Assembly (NCBI GenBank): GCA_039793685.1
Contig: JBDRAL010000086.1
Span: 258,360 to 322,359, forward strand
Origin: JAAFHI01 sp039793685
Lineage (GTDB): Bacteria > Acidobacteriota > Blastocatellia > Chloracidobacteriales > Chloracidobacteriaceae
Direction: 5' to 3'
DNA length: 64,000 nucleotides
The position numbers and the translations under genes are program-made. Shown here piece by piece: positions 1-7,015 of this stretch. How positions within the stretch are numbered: position 1 is the stretch's first letter; each line of letters opens with the position of its first letter. Below the pieces are notes generated by a model. It was not told where the DNA came from. It did no database searches and saw only the letters and a list, made by a program, of their open reading frames with translations.

Positions 1-283
1 CCCGGAAGGGAAAGTTCGTCGTGAAGGGTGTCCGGTGAACTTCAACCACGAGGTCGGCCAGTTGCGGACGAGTAACGATTTCCAGCTTCCACTTCTTGAA
101 CTCCGGCTGTTCACGGAGTGCGTTTTCCACCTCGGCCTGCTTGACGAACTGGGACTGGCAGTCAACGAAAATGGTCTGGGCTTTTGAAAGCGATTCCCTT
201 TCGTGATCGGGTTGCTGCGCCTTTGCCTGAAAATTCGCGATGATGAAGAACAGGGCGACACTGAGCCAGACGATTTTGGTCAT
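1..283 (-). CDS. Secreted protein of unknown function, 5' part only
   Basis: The reading frame opens with ATG at 283-281 on the minus strand and runs off the left edge of the window, so about 94 residues are visible. Residues 1-22 (MTKIVWLSVALFFIIANFQA) form a typical Sec signal peptide with a likely cleavage after AKA. The mature part starts QQPDHERESL and includes a short segment (TIFVDCQSQFVKQAEVENAL) with one cysteine, followed by an alternating strand/helix pattern. A GAGG sequence lies a few bases before the ATG. It is probably periplasmic. The family was not recognised and there is no catalytic motif in the visible part. It lies downstream of the GntR gene on the same strand, with a 188-bp spacer that can fold. 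Confidence 0.65.
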   Translation of the reverse strand, partial: MTKIVWLSVALFFIIANFQAKAQQPDHERESLSKAQTIFVDCQSQFVKQAEVENALREQPEFKKWKLEIVTRPQLADLVVEVHRTPFTTNFPFR

Positions 284-326
284 GATGAGCCTCACATTCA
301 CGGTAACCGGTTTCTGAAAACACCGA

Positions 327-401
327 TCCCCGCGACGGCTGCTCGAAGAAGCATCGTATGCACAGCCCAGCGCCTATGTTGGGTGAGCAGCCATCGCGGG
401 A
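327..401. repeat. Imperfect inverted repeat in the 284-471 spacer
   Basis: The arms at 327-344 (core CGCGACGGCTGCTC) and 385-401 (core GAGCAGCCATCGCG) pair with two mismatches, and a smaller CCCA/TGGG stem lies inside the loop. The element lies between the end of the GntR gene and the start of the secreted-protein gene, both on the minus strand. It could be a leader structure or attenuator for the latter. There is no T-run next to the stem on the minus strand, so a simple intrinsic terminator is less likely. Confidence 0.4.
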
Positions 402-471
402 ATCAGGAACGACGCGAATGTAAACCCGATGAAAACAGCCTTGGAAAACCGTGTGACACTTTTTTCAACTG

Positions 472-1395
472 TCACATTCCGTCGTCGGCCCGGACGTCCT
501 CGACAGCGGCGCGAAGTTCGGCCAGCGACTCGTCGGAAATGAAACGGTAGGTACGAACCGGCATTTCCTGTGGGAGCTTCGACGCCGTGAGGATGTCGCA
601 GACGACGAAGGCGCTCAGACTAAGGCGGCCAGTCCAGTCGTTTTCCTTGGCATCCACGATGGAAAGGGCGTCCGGATGAATGCCCGCCGCGACGAGCAGC
701 GTTTTCCCCCACTTCAAAAAACCGTCCCAGTGCGAAGCGAGGGCGATCATTTCATCCGGGCCGGGCCGCTGCTGGCCGGTCAGCGTCGAGGGAATCGAAC
801 GCAACGTGATCCAGTGGCAGGTTTGTCGTTCATTGAACAGGGGTGAAAGCAGCGCGCCGTGGGTGTTGAGCGCCGCCGGGGCCAATCCGGTCAACATTGA
901 GGGATTGCCAAGCACTTCTTTCGGATGAAAACCGAAAATCCGGCATTCGACCGATTCCGCGACTTCCATCATCAGAATGTCGCGCAGATATTCATCGGGT
1001 TCGATGACCGCCACGCCATCCACTTGTTGAACTTCAATAACCCGGCGGATGCTTTGCTGGATTTCACTCAGCGAAAAACCTTCCGCCCGCGCCCGACGCA
1101 GAAAATCCGCGGCCATCCCGTCGAGCAGATTGAACGTTTCCCCGCTCTCGGAGTGAATTCGCTCACGGACATAAACCCCGCTTCCATGGCGAAATTCGAC
1201 CCACCCCATATCGGCGAGGTCCTTGTAGGCCGCGTTGACCGTGTTCGGATGAATGGCCAGCCGGGTCGCCAGCGCGCGAATGCTCGGCAACCGCTCACCG
1301 GCCTTGAAGTCCTCGCTGATGATTCCGAGCTTGAGTTGTTCCGCGAGTTGTTCACGGACCGGAACTTCGCTGTTTTTCGAAAGCCAGATTCGCAT
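472..1395 (-). CDS. GntR-family transcriptional regulator
   Basis: This is a 307-residue DNA-binding regulator. Residues 7-78 are a GntR winged helix: PVREQLAEQLKLGIISEDF, then GERLPSIRALATRLAIHPNT, then VNAAYKDLADMGWVEFRHGSG, the pattern seen in YtrA-like GntR proteins. The C-terminal ~200 residues match no effector domain I recognise (not a clear FCD, UTRA or aminotransferase domain). They may be a ligand-binding module, so the signal is unknown. The gene is divergent from the photolyase-like gene, with 164 bp between start codons, so it may regulate itself and that gene. This is inference from position only. Confidence 0.85.
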   Translation of the reverse strand: MRIWLSKNSEVPVREQLAEQLKLGIISEDFKAGERLPSIRALATRLAIHPNTVNAAYKDLADMGWVEFRHGSGVYVRERIHSESGETFNLLDGMAADFLRRARAEGFSLSEIQQSIRRVIEVQQVDGVAVIEPDEYLRDILMMEVAESVECRIFGFHPKEVLGNPSMLTGLAPAALNTHGALLSPLFNERQTCHWITLRSIPSTLTGQQRPGPDEMIALASHWDGFLKWGKTLLVAAGIHPDALSIVDAKENDWTGRLSLSAFVVCDILTASKLPQEMPVRTYRFISDESLAELRAAVEDVRADDGM

Positions 1396-1403
1396 CGGGG
1401 AAA

Positions 1404-1437
1404 TTTCGATTGAAGATTGAAGATTTTCGATTGAAAA
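1404..1437. repeat. Short heptamer-period repeat (GATTGAA units)
   Basis: About four successive units with a 7-bp period (GATTGAA, GATTGAA, GATTTTC, GATTGAA) lie in the divergent spacer just upstream of the GntR start. It is the weakest of the heptamer arrays in this window and is much shorter than those at 21997, 40051, 54391 and 63857. It is A/T-rich, so it could equally be part of the promoter region for the divergent genes. Confidence 0.45.
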
Positions 1438-1559
1438 CGGCTGAAACCGTCGGCTTTCCTTTTCCCGGCGAGGAGAAACGACTTGAACCGATTTTCGGGA
1501 TACAACACTCTACTGCGGTTTCCCCCGAACGCGCGCCATCTTTTTCCAGATTCACAACC

Positions 1560-2345
1560 ATGAAAATTGAAACGAAGAAACAAACCCGCGAGGAAATGAG
1601 CGCCTACTTCGCGGAGGCAATGCAGGGACTTTTCGAAGGAACGCCCGAAATGTCGCCCATCGAGGGTGGCCGGACCGCCGCCGAAAAACGGCTGGCGAAA
1701 TTCGACGTCCGGCGCTACGGCTCGCGCAATCACGTCACGCGCGGGCACGTCTCGCGTCTGTCGCCTTACATACGGCACGGCGTGCTGACGCTGCGCGAGG
1801 CGCGGGACGCCGTCTTTCAACGCTTCGGGCGGACCGGCGAAGCCATTTACAAATTCGTCTTCGAACTGGCGTGGCATCAGTTCTGGCAGGAAGTCTACAA
1901 ACAGGAAGGCGACGCGATTTACGACGACATGGAGGATTACAAGTTCGAACCGCCGCGCTGGTCGTTCGAACTTCCCGAAGATGTCGAGAAGGCGCAAACC
2001 GGGCTGGTCTGCATGGATGAAACGCTTCGCGAGCTTTATGAAACGGGTTACCTGCACAACCACGCGCGGATGTGGTTCGCCGCGTGGCTGATTCATCATC
2101 GCAAGGTTCACTGGTCGGTCGGTGAACGGCTCTTTTTCAAGCACCTGCTGGACGGGAACCCGCCGCCGAACGCGCTGTCGTGGCAGTGGGTCGCCTCGAC
2201 CTTCGCGACCAAGCCGTACTACTTCAACAAACAGAACATCGAGAAGTACACTGACGGTGAGTGGTGCAAACGCTGCACGGTCAAGTGTCCGTTCAACAAA
2301 TCCTACGATGAACTCGCGGACGAACTGTTCGGGCGGGGTTTTTGA
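1560..2345 (+). CDS. Stand-alone photolyase/cryptochrome FAD-binding domain protein
   Basis: The protein has 261 residues, starting MKIETKKQTREEM. An upstream in-frame ATG at 1410 would add 50 low-quality residues. The sequence matches only the helical FAD-binding half of photolyases and cryptochromes. LSPYIRHGVLTLREA corresponds to the conserved SPY(L)xxGxIS segment, and LAWHQFWQEVY corresponds to the WREFYxQ helix. HARMWFAAWLIHHR and LLDGNPPPNALSWQWVAST correspond to the FAD-contacting RM..A and N-x-WQW-AST motifs. Full-length photolyases are about 450-500 residues; the N-terminal antenna domain is absent and there is no room for it upstream because the GntR gene is divergent. The position of the usual FAD-contacting Asn in NNGxWQW is altered here. 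Repair activity is therefore uncertain; a light-sensing or redox role is possible. Confidence 0.8.
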   Translation: MKIETKKQTREEMSAYFAEAMQGLFEGTPEMSPIEGGRTAAEKRLAKFDVRRYGSRNHVTRGHVSRLSPYIRHGVLTLREARDAVFQRFGRTGEAIYKFVFELAWHQFWQEVYKQEGDAIYDDMEDYKFEPPRWSFELPEDVEKAQTGLVCMDETLRELYETGYLHNHARMWFAAWLIHHRKVHWSVGERLFFKHLLDGNPPPNALSWQWVASTFATKPYYFNKQNIEKYTDGEWCKRCTVKCPFNKSYDELADELFGRGF

Positions 2346-2363
2346 TCGCCTTGGCTTTCACGA

Positions 2364-2831
2364 ATGATACGGAAGAACATCGTGATTGAATTTCGAAAAG
2401 GAAATTTGTTCGAAGCAGGAACCGAGGCGCTGGTCAACGCGGTCAATACCGAAGGCGTCATGGGCAAAGGTATCGCTTTGCAATTCAAGCTGGCCTTCCC
2501 TGAAATGTTCGTTTCGTATCGCGAAGCCTGCGCTTCCGGTGAACTTTGCCCCGGCACGCTCCATGTATTCGACCGGGGAGAGGCTTCAACGCCGCGCTAC
2601 ATCATCAATTTCCCCACCAAGCGGAGTTGGCGCGCGAAATCGCGGCTTACCGATATTGAAAGCGGATTGATCGCGCTGGGGAATATGATTCGCGAAAGAC
2701 GTTTCCGTTCCATTGCGATTCCGGCGCTCGGATGCGGACTTGGCGGTTTGGATTGGGAACAGGTCCGCTCCCTCATTGAATTCAAACTCGCCGAAATTTC
2801 GAATGTCACGGTTCTGGTTTTCGAGCCGTAA
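2364..2831 (+). CDS. Macro-domain protein (DarG/TARG1-like ADP-ribose hydrolase)
   Basis: This is a 155-residue single-domain protein. EALVNAVNTEGVMGKGIALQ carries the macro-domain ADP-ribose loop in the form typical of DarG/TARG1 (NTxGVMGKGxAxQF), and IPALGCGLGGLDW is the second glycine-rich phosphate loop. Such enzymes bind ADP-ribose and remove it from DNA thymidine or from glutamate side chains. DarG antitoxins are usually longer and sit beside the toxin DarT; no DarT-like gene lies in this window. It follows the photolyase-like gene by 18 bp and precedes the RqcH gene by 51 bp on the same strand, so the three may be co-transcribed. A general repair or detoxification role is the safest reading. 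Confidence 0.88.
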   Translation: MIRKNIVIEFRKGNLFEAGTEALVNAVNTEGVMGKGIALQFKLAFPEMFVSYREACASGELCPGTLHVFDRGEASTPRYIINFPTKRSWRAKSRLTDIESGLIALGNMIRERRFRSIAIPALGCGLGGLDWEQVRSLIEFKLAEISNVTVLVFEP

Positions 2832-2882
2832 AGTAAAACGGAAACGCTCAATCCCTTTTTCCAACTGGTTACACGGATTTCA

Positions 2883-4580
2883 ATGGAAGAATTTGTACTC
2901 AGGGCGGTCGTTAATGAACTTTCCGCCCACCTCGAACGCGCCGGTACGCTGCGGCTCGGGAAAATTTTCATCACCGGCGCGTTTTCCATCGGCCTCGATT
3001 TGAGGCTGCGGGACGGGGGCATTCTCATCTGTTCGGCGCGGCCCAACGACAACCGGTTTTATCTGACAATGCGGCATCCGAAGGCGCTGGAAGCCGATGC
3101 CCCCGGCGAACCGGCATTCGTCCAGCGGATTCGCAAGGTTTTAAGCGGCGGACGACTGATCGCGATTGAAAAACCACGCGGTGAGCGTTCGGTGACGCTC
3201 AGGTTTGAAGCCTTTGACGACGCGGGAAACGTTTCAAAACTTGCGATTCGCCACGATCTGACCGGGCGAAGTTCAAACCTTTATCTGCTCGATGAAGATG
3301 ATCGGGTCCTCGACGTTCTCCGACCGTCGGAGTCGGTCATCATCGGCGCGAAGCACGAACTTTCTCCTTCGAAACATCAGAAGGAATGGACCGAACTTGA
3401 GTGGGACGACCTTCCTCCCGACCCGGCGGGACTTGAGAAATTCCTGCGCGTGAGCGTACGCGGGTGCGGGGCCACGCTCGCCCGCGAGGTTGCCTTTCTC
3501 GCATCCGAAATCGGCGCGGCCAAAGCGCTGGAACAGACGCGGGAACGCCTTCAATCATCGGTTTCGGGCTTTATTTACAGGACGGAATCGAAGTCGGTCC
3601 TTTCGAGCATTCCGCTCCGGCAGTTCCCCGACGCGGAGGTTTTGAAGTTTGCGACCGTCAACGAAGCGGCGGATTCATACTTCAACCTTCTCGACCGAAC
3701 GGCGATTCTGAATCAGAAACGCCAGACGTGGGGCGGGGCCGTCGCCAACTGGCGCAAGCGGCTCGATTCGACGCTGAACAAGATCGTGGATTCGCAGTCG
3801 AGCGACGCCGACGCCGAAACGTGGCGACGCTGGGGTGAACTGCTCTACGCCAACGTCAAAACGGGCACGCGGAACGCGGCTGGAATTGAAGTGATTGACT
3901 ACTACGACGAACACCAGCGCGCCATCACGATTCCACTTGAGGATGGAGAAGAAATTACCGACGCGGCCCGCAGATATTTCAAGAAGTACCAAAAACACCA
4001 GCGCGCCCAGACAGCCGCGCAGGAACGCCTTGAACTGCTCGAAAAACAATCTGCAACGGTCGAATTTCTTGAAAAATTGTTTGGCGAGGCCGATGACGAG
4101 GAAAGCCTCGATGCCGCCATTGCCGAAGCCGCCATTGCCCTGCCGGTTGAGCTTCGACCGAAGCAGGCCGCCGAAAACGCCAAGGCCAGATCAAGAGAAA
4201 ACGAATGGTCGGGTTTGCGGCGGTATCGCGGGCCGAACGGTTTTGAAATCGTCGTCGGACGCAACGACCGCGACAATGACCGGCTGACGTTCAAACTCGC
4301 GCGTCCGATGGATCTGTGGCTGCACGCGGCGGATTATCCGGGTTCGCATGTCCTGGTTCGCAATCCCACGCGCCAGCCCGTCCCGCATCACGTCGTCATC
4401 GCCGCCGCCGAACTGGCCGCCTTCTTTTCAAAAGCCAAAAACGACGACAAGGTCAACGTGCATTACGTCGAGAAGCGACGCCTTTCGCGACCGAAAAACG
4501 GCGCGCCCGGCGCGGTGCTTCTTTCGGAAAGCAAAACCATTCTGGCGAATCCGCGCGAAACGCTCGAACGCATTTTGTAA
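2883..4580 (+). CDS. rqcH: NFACT-family ribosome quality control protein (RqcH-like)
   Basis: This 565-residue protein has the NFACT order: an N-terminal NFACT-N/HhH region (about 1-260), a long charged coiled coil (about 290-430), and a C-terminal NFACT-R domain (about 442-560). The NFACT-R domain includes RRYRGPNGFEIVVGRN, DLWLHAADYPGSHVLVRN and VHYVEKRRLSRPKNGAPGAV. In Bacillus, RqcH binds the obstructed 50S subunit and recruits tRNA-Ala to add C-terminal alanine tails that mark stalled chains for degradation. The Asp-Arg pair needed for tailing appears as Glu-Arg here (RGERSVTLRFE), which could be conservative. The older names 'fibronectin-binding protein' and DUF814 refer to the same family. 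The start ATG at 2883 fits family length. Confidence 0.87.
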   Translation: MEEFVLRAVVNELSAHLERAGTLRLGKIFITGAFSIGLDLRLRDGGILICSARPNDNRFYLTMRHPKALEADAPGEPAFVQRIRKVLSGGRLIAIEKPRGERSVTLRFEAFDDAGNVSKLAIRHDLTGRSSNLYLLDEDDRVLDVLRPSESVIIGAKHELSPSKHQKEWTELEWDDLPPDPAGLEKFLRVSVRGCGATLAREVAFLASEIGAAKALEQTRERLQSSVSGFIYRTESKSVLSSIPLRQFPDAEVLKFATVNEAADSYFNLLDRTAILNQKRQTWGGAVANWRKRLDSTLNKIVDSQSSDADAETWRRWGELLYANVKTGTRNAAGIEVIDYYDEHQRAITIPLEDGEEITDAARRYFKKYQKHQRAQTAAQERLELLEKQSATVEFLEKLFGEADDEESLDAAIAEAAIALPVELRPKQAAENAKARSRENEWSGLRRYRGPNGFEIVVGRNDRDNDRLTFKLARPMDLWLHAADYPGSHVLVRNPTRQPVPHHVVIAAAELAAFFSKAKNDDKVNVHYVEKRRLSRPKNGAPGAVLLSESKTILANPRETLERIL

Positions 4581-4592
4581 AAAAAATTCGGT

Positions 4593-4624
4593 ACGGCAGC
4601 CTGACCGTCAGGGAGGGCTGTCCC
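4593..4624 (+). repeat. Interspersed near-palindromic repeat, copy 1
   Basis: This sequence starts ACGGCAGCCTGACC and ends GGGAGGGCTGTCCC. It contains the near-palindrome CCTGACcGTCAGG and outer CAGCC/GGCTG arms. Similar copies occur at 11424-11453 (reverse strand) and 25962-25993. This copy ends six bases before the ATG of the small membrane-protein gene at 4631, so it would be in that gene's leader and replace a normal Shine-Dalgarno region (the GGGAGGG of the repeat may serve as one). Confidence 0.75.
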
Positions 4625-4630
4625 AAGAAA

Positions 4631-5074
4631 ATGAACAAGCTGATCGTACGTCACGAATCACCGCCCGAACGTTGCGAAATTTGCCACCAGTCCGACCGGT
4701 TCAATCCCGAAACGAGTTTTTGTTCGCGATGCCAGGGCGCGCTGAAAATTGAATCAGCCCCACATGAAGTCGGTCCGTCCCCTTTGTCCTCACCCGAGGA
4801 GCTGACCCGCTGGTTTCAAAAATGGAACCGGAAGTTCAGGATTGTCCGCTGGAAAATATCCGAATTCATTCAAAAGCCATTCCCCAAAGAGAAACGCGGC
4901 CTTCTCGTGGCTGGATATGTTTCCTACCTGGGTGTACTGGTTTTGCTTTCCATCCGATTTACCCAACACTGGTGGACGTTCCCTTATTTCTTTGGCTTGG
5001 CACTTCCCTTTGTCGTTTTCGTCATTCTTTCAAAATTCGCCGAAATCATCCGGCCTCCCGGGAATCCCGAATAG
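4631..5074 (+). CDS. Small zinc-ribbon-like membrane protein, unknown function
   Basis: This protein has 147 residues. The N-terminus holds two CxxC pairs (CEICHQ and CSRCQG, residues about 16-37) that look like a small zinc ribbon. A charged amphipathic region follows (WFQKWNRKFRIVRWKISEF), then two hydrophobic segments near residues 92-110 (LVAGYVSYLGVLVLLSIRF) and 115-137 (the second starting WWTFPYFFGLALPFVVFVI). It is probably an inner-membrane protein with a cytosolic zinc-binding head. The longest ORF begins inside rqcH but this ATG gives a sensible protein. Codon use is less GC-rich than in the neighbours. It converges on bioF with only 4 bp between stop codons. Function unknown. Confidence 0.65.
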   Translation: MNKLIVRHESPPERCEICHQSDRFNPETSFCSRCQGALKIESAPHEVGPSPLSSPEELTRWFQKWNRKFRIVRWKISEFIQKPFPKEKRGLLVAGYVSYLGVLVLLSIRFTQHWWTFPYFFGLALPFVVFVILSKFAEIIRPPGNPE

Positions 5075-5078
5075 CCCC

Positions 5079-6248
5079 TCAATTCAAATCACGCAGTTTC
5101 CCGAGGGCCAGTTTCAGGTGATCGGTTGAATGTGCCGCCGTGACTGTCAGCCGCAAACGGCAGGTCCCCGGCGGGACGGTCGGCGGACGAATCCCCGAGC
5201 CGAAAATTCCCGCCTCAAGAAGTTTCGCCATCGCGTTCATCGTGCGTTCTTCTTCCCCAAGTACAATGGGGAAAATCGGCGTGGTCCAGTCCCGGTCGAG
5301 CAGGCCGAGTTCGCGCAGTCCGTTTGAAAAGAAGCGGATGTTTTCGTGAAGCCGCAGTCGAAGTTCATCGCTTTCCTGAAGCATTTTCACGGCTTCGAGG
5401 GCGGCGGCCACGGACGCGGGCGGGAGTCCGGTCGTGAAAATCAGCGAACGGGCGCGGTTGATCAAAAGCTCGATGAACGGGGCCGGGGCCACGACGTACG
5501 CCCCGAAACTTCCCAGCGCCTTTCCGAGCGTCCCCATTTGAAGATGAACCTTGCCCCGCAGGTCGAGTTCATCCACGAGGCCGCGTCCGTTTGAACCGAG
5601 CACGCCGGTTCCGTGCGCTTCATCCACCATCACCCACGCATCAAACTTCTCGGCCAGTTCGACGATGTCGCGAAGCGGGGCGCAGTCGCCATCCATCGAA
5701 AAGACCGAATCGGTCACGATTAGTTTTCGCCGCGCGCCCTCGTTTTCGCCCAGTTTTGACGCCAGATCAGCCACGTCATTGTGGCGATAGCGAATTTTTT
5801 TCGCCCGGCTCAACCGGCAGCCGTCAATCAGGCTCGCGTGGTTGAGTTCATCGGAAAGGATGACGTCGGGTTCGGCGGTCAGCGCCGGAATGATGCCCGT
5901 GTTGGCGTGATAGCCGCTGTTGAACAGCAACGCCCGCGCATCGGCGACGCCCGTCCCCTTGAATGCCACGAGTTCATTTTCGAAAGCCTCGTGAATGCCG
6001 AGATGACCGCAGATGAGGCGGCTCGCGGTGCTGCCCGCGCCCCAGCGTTCGGTGGCGGCATTGGCGGCGGCGATCAGGCGCGGATGGGTGGCGAGTCCGA
6101 GATAGTCGTTGGAGGAAAAATTGAGCAGCCGTTTGCCTTCCAGTTCGAACTCGACCGACGGCGGCGTATCGGCGCGGCGCATCGAACGGAAGCGCCCGGC
6201 GGCGCGAATGGAAGCAAGTTCATCATTGAGTGATTGAAGTGCGTTCAT
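5079..6248 (-). CDS. bioF: 8-amino-7-oxononanoate synthase
   Basis: This PLP enzyme of the alpha-oxoamine synthase family condenses pimeloyl-ACP/CoA with L-alanine in biotin synthesis. Starting at MNALQSLNDEL gives 389 residues, the usual length; the ORF extends 16 codons further upstream without a supporting RBS. Landmarks are LLNFSSNDYLGLATHP, GSTASRLICG, the SVFSMDGD segment, VDEAHGTG (PLP-contacting Asp209 and His212) and GTLGKALGSFG with the Schiff-base Lys243. The close relative 2-amino-3-ketobutyrate CoA ligase cannot be fully excluded, but bioB lies 2.6 kb upstream on the same strand, which favours BioF. Confidence 0.9.
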   Translation of the reverse strand: MNALQSLNDELASIRAAGRFRSMRRADTPPSVEFELEGKRLLNFSSNDYLGLATHPRLIAAANAATERWGAGSTASRLICGHLGIHEAFENELVAFKGTGVADARALLFNSGYHANTGIIPALTAEPDVILSDELNHASLIDGCRLSRAKKIRYRHNDVADLASKLGENEGARRKLIVTDSVFSMDGDCAPLRDIVELAEKFDAWVMVDEAHGTGVLGSNGRGLVDELDLRGKVHLQMGTLGKALGSFGAYVVAPAPFIELLINRARSLIFTTGLPPASVAAALEAVKMLQESDELRLRLHENIRFFSNGLRELGLLDRDWTTPIFPIVLGEEERTMNAMAKLLEAGIFGSGIRPPTVPPGTCRLRLTVTAAHSTDHLKLALGKLRDLN

Positions 6249-6295
6249 CCGCTCAAAATGCCTTAAAAAACCACAAAAAGTCGAGTGTTCGGGCA

Positions 6296-6333
6296 TTCAA
6301 AAAAACCGCGCCGGGGGAGACGTCCGGCGCGGT
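6296..6333 (-). terminator. Intrinsic terminator
   Basis: A perfect 11-bp stem (AACCGCGCCGG at 6303-6313 and its complement at 6323-6333) with a 9-nt loop is followed on the minus strand by a T-run. It ends the transcript of the Arg/Tyr-rich secreted protein at 6359-6826 before bioF. Confidence 0.85.
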
Positions 6334-6358
6334 TCGTACTTCCAACGAATCGTTCGGG

Positions 6359-6826
6359 TTAGTAACGGCCACCCCAACCCCGGGTGCCGTAGCCCTGATT
6401 GTAGCCCCGAATGAAGGCGTCGCGGAAAATCCGGCGATATTCTTCCTTGTCCCCGTACTCGCGACGGTAACCATGGTCGGCGTGCCGGAAGGAATCCGAA
6501 TCGGTGTAGTCGTACCGGTGGCTGCGACGGCGGTCCTTCAAACCGTGTTCGAGGCCGCTTTGGTAGCCGTTGTCGGCGGCAAGCCGGCGCAGGTAGTTGT
6601 AATTGTTGCGATAGCGGTCACGGTCGCGGTAGCCATCGCGATCACGATCACGGTCACGATAGCCGCCGTTCTGGCCGTAACCGGGTCGAGGATAGTAACC
6701 GCCGTTGTTGTATCCGCCGCTTTGCTGGGCCAGAACCGAAAACCCGAGCATCGGCACCATTCCGAGCGCGAGTCCGACACCGGCCAGACTCTTCCTTGAA
6801 AATTCCTTGATGGCCGTGAAATTCAT
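6359..6826 (-). CDS. Small secreted Arg/Asp/Tyr-rich protein
   Basis: This 155-residue protein starts MNFTAIKEFSRKSLAGVGLA. The start is fixed by a strong GGAGG seven bases upstream; the ORF itself runs 36 codons further. Residues 1-33 are a signal peptide ending VLAQ. The mature protein begins with a Gly/Tyr/Asn-rich stretch (SGGYNNGGYYPRPGYGQNGG), then an Arg-Asp repeat tract (RDRDRDRDGYRDRDRY), and ends in a region with YRRIFRDAFIRGYNQGYG. Related low-complexity exported proteins are frequent in Acidobacteria, but none has a known function that I can name. It is monocistronic, with its own terminator. Confidence 0.7.
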   Translation of the reverse strand: MNFTAIKEFSRKSLAGVGLALGMVPMLGFSVLAQQSGGYNNGGYYPRPGYGQNGGYRDRDRDRDGYRDRDRYRNNYNYLRRLAADNGYQSGLEHGLKDRRRSHRYDYTDSDSFRHADHGYRREYGDKEEYRRIFRDAFIRGYNQGYGTRGWGGRY

Positions 6827-7015
6827 AACGTACCTCCAAAACGGTTCAACGATTGCGATGTCACGAGGCATCGTTGCATCGGCGTCCTGGGGAAAAGATG
6901 CTTTTACGGGCGAGGTGTTGCCCATTTCGGGCACGCGGTACGTTAAAATGCTGTAAAGAATTGAAAAGACGGACCGTGAAGGAACGCCGCCACCCTTGAA
7001 ATTCTTCGTGGTGAA

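Noticed and set aside
1410..1559. Longer N-terminus for the photolyase-like protein
   Set aside because: Residues added are not family-like and lie in the regulator's promoter region.
2364..2831. DarTG toxin-antitoxin locus
   Set aside because: The macro domain fits DarG but no DarT-like gene lies on either side.
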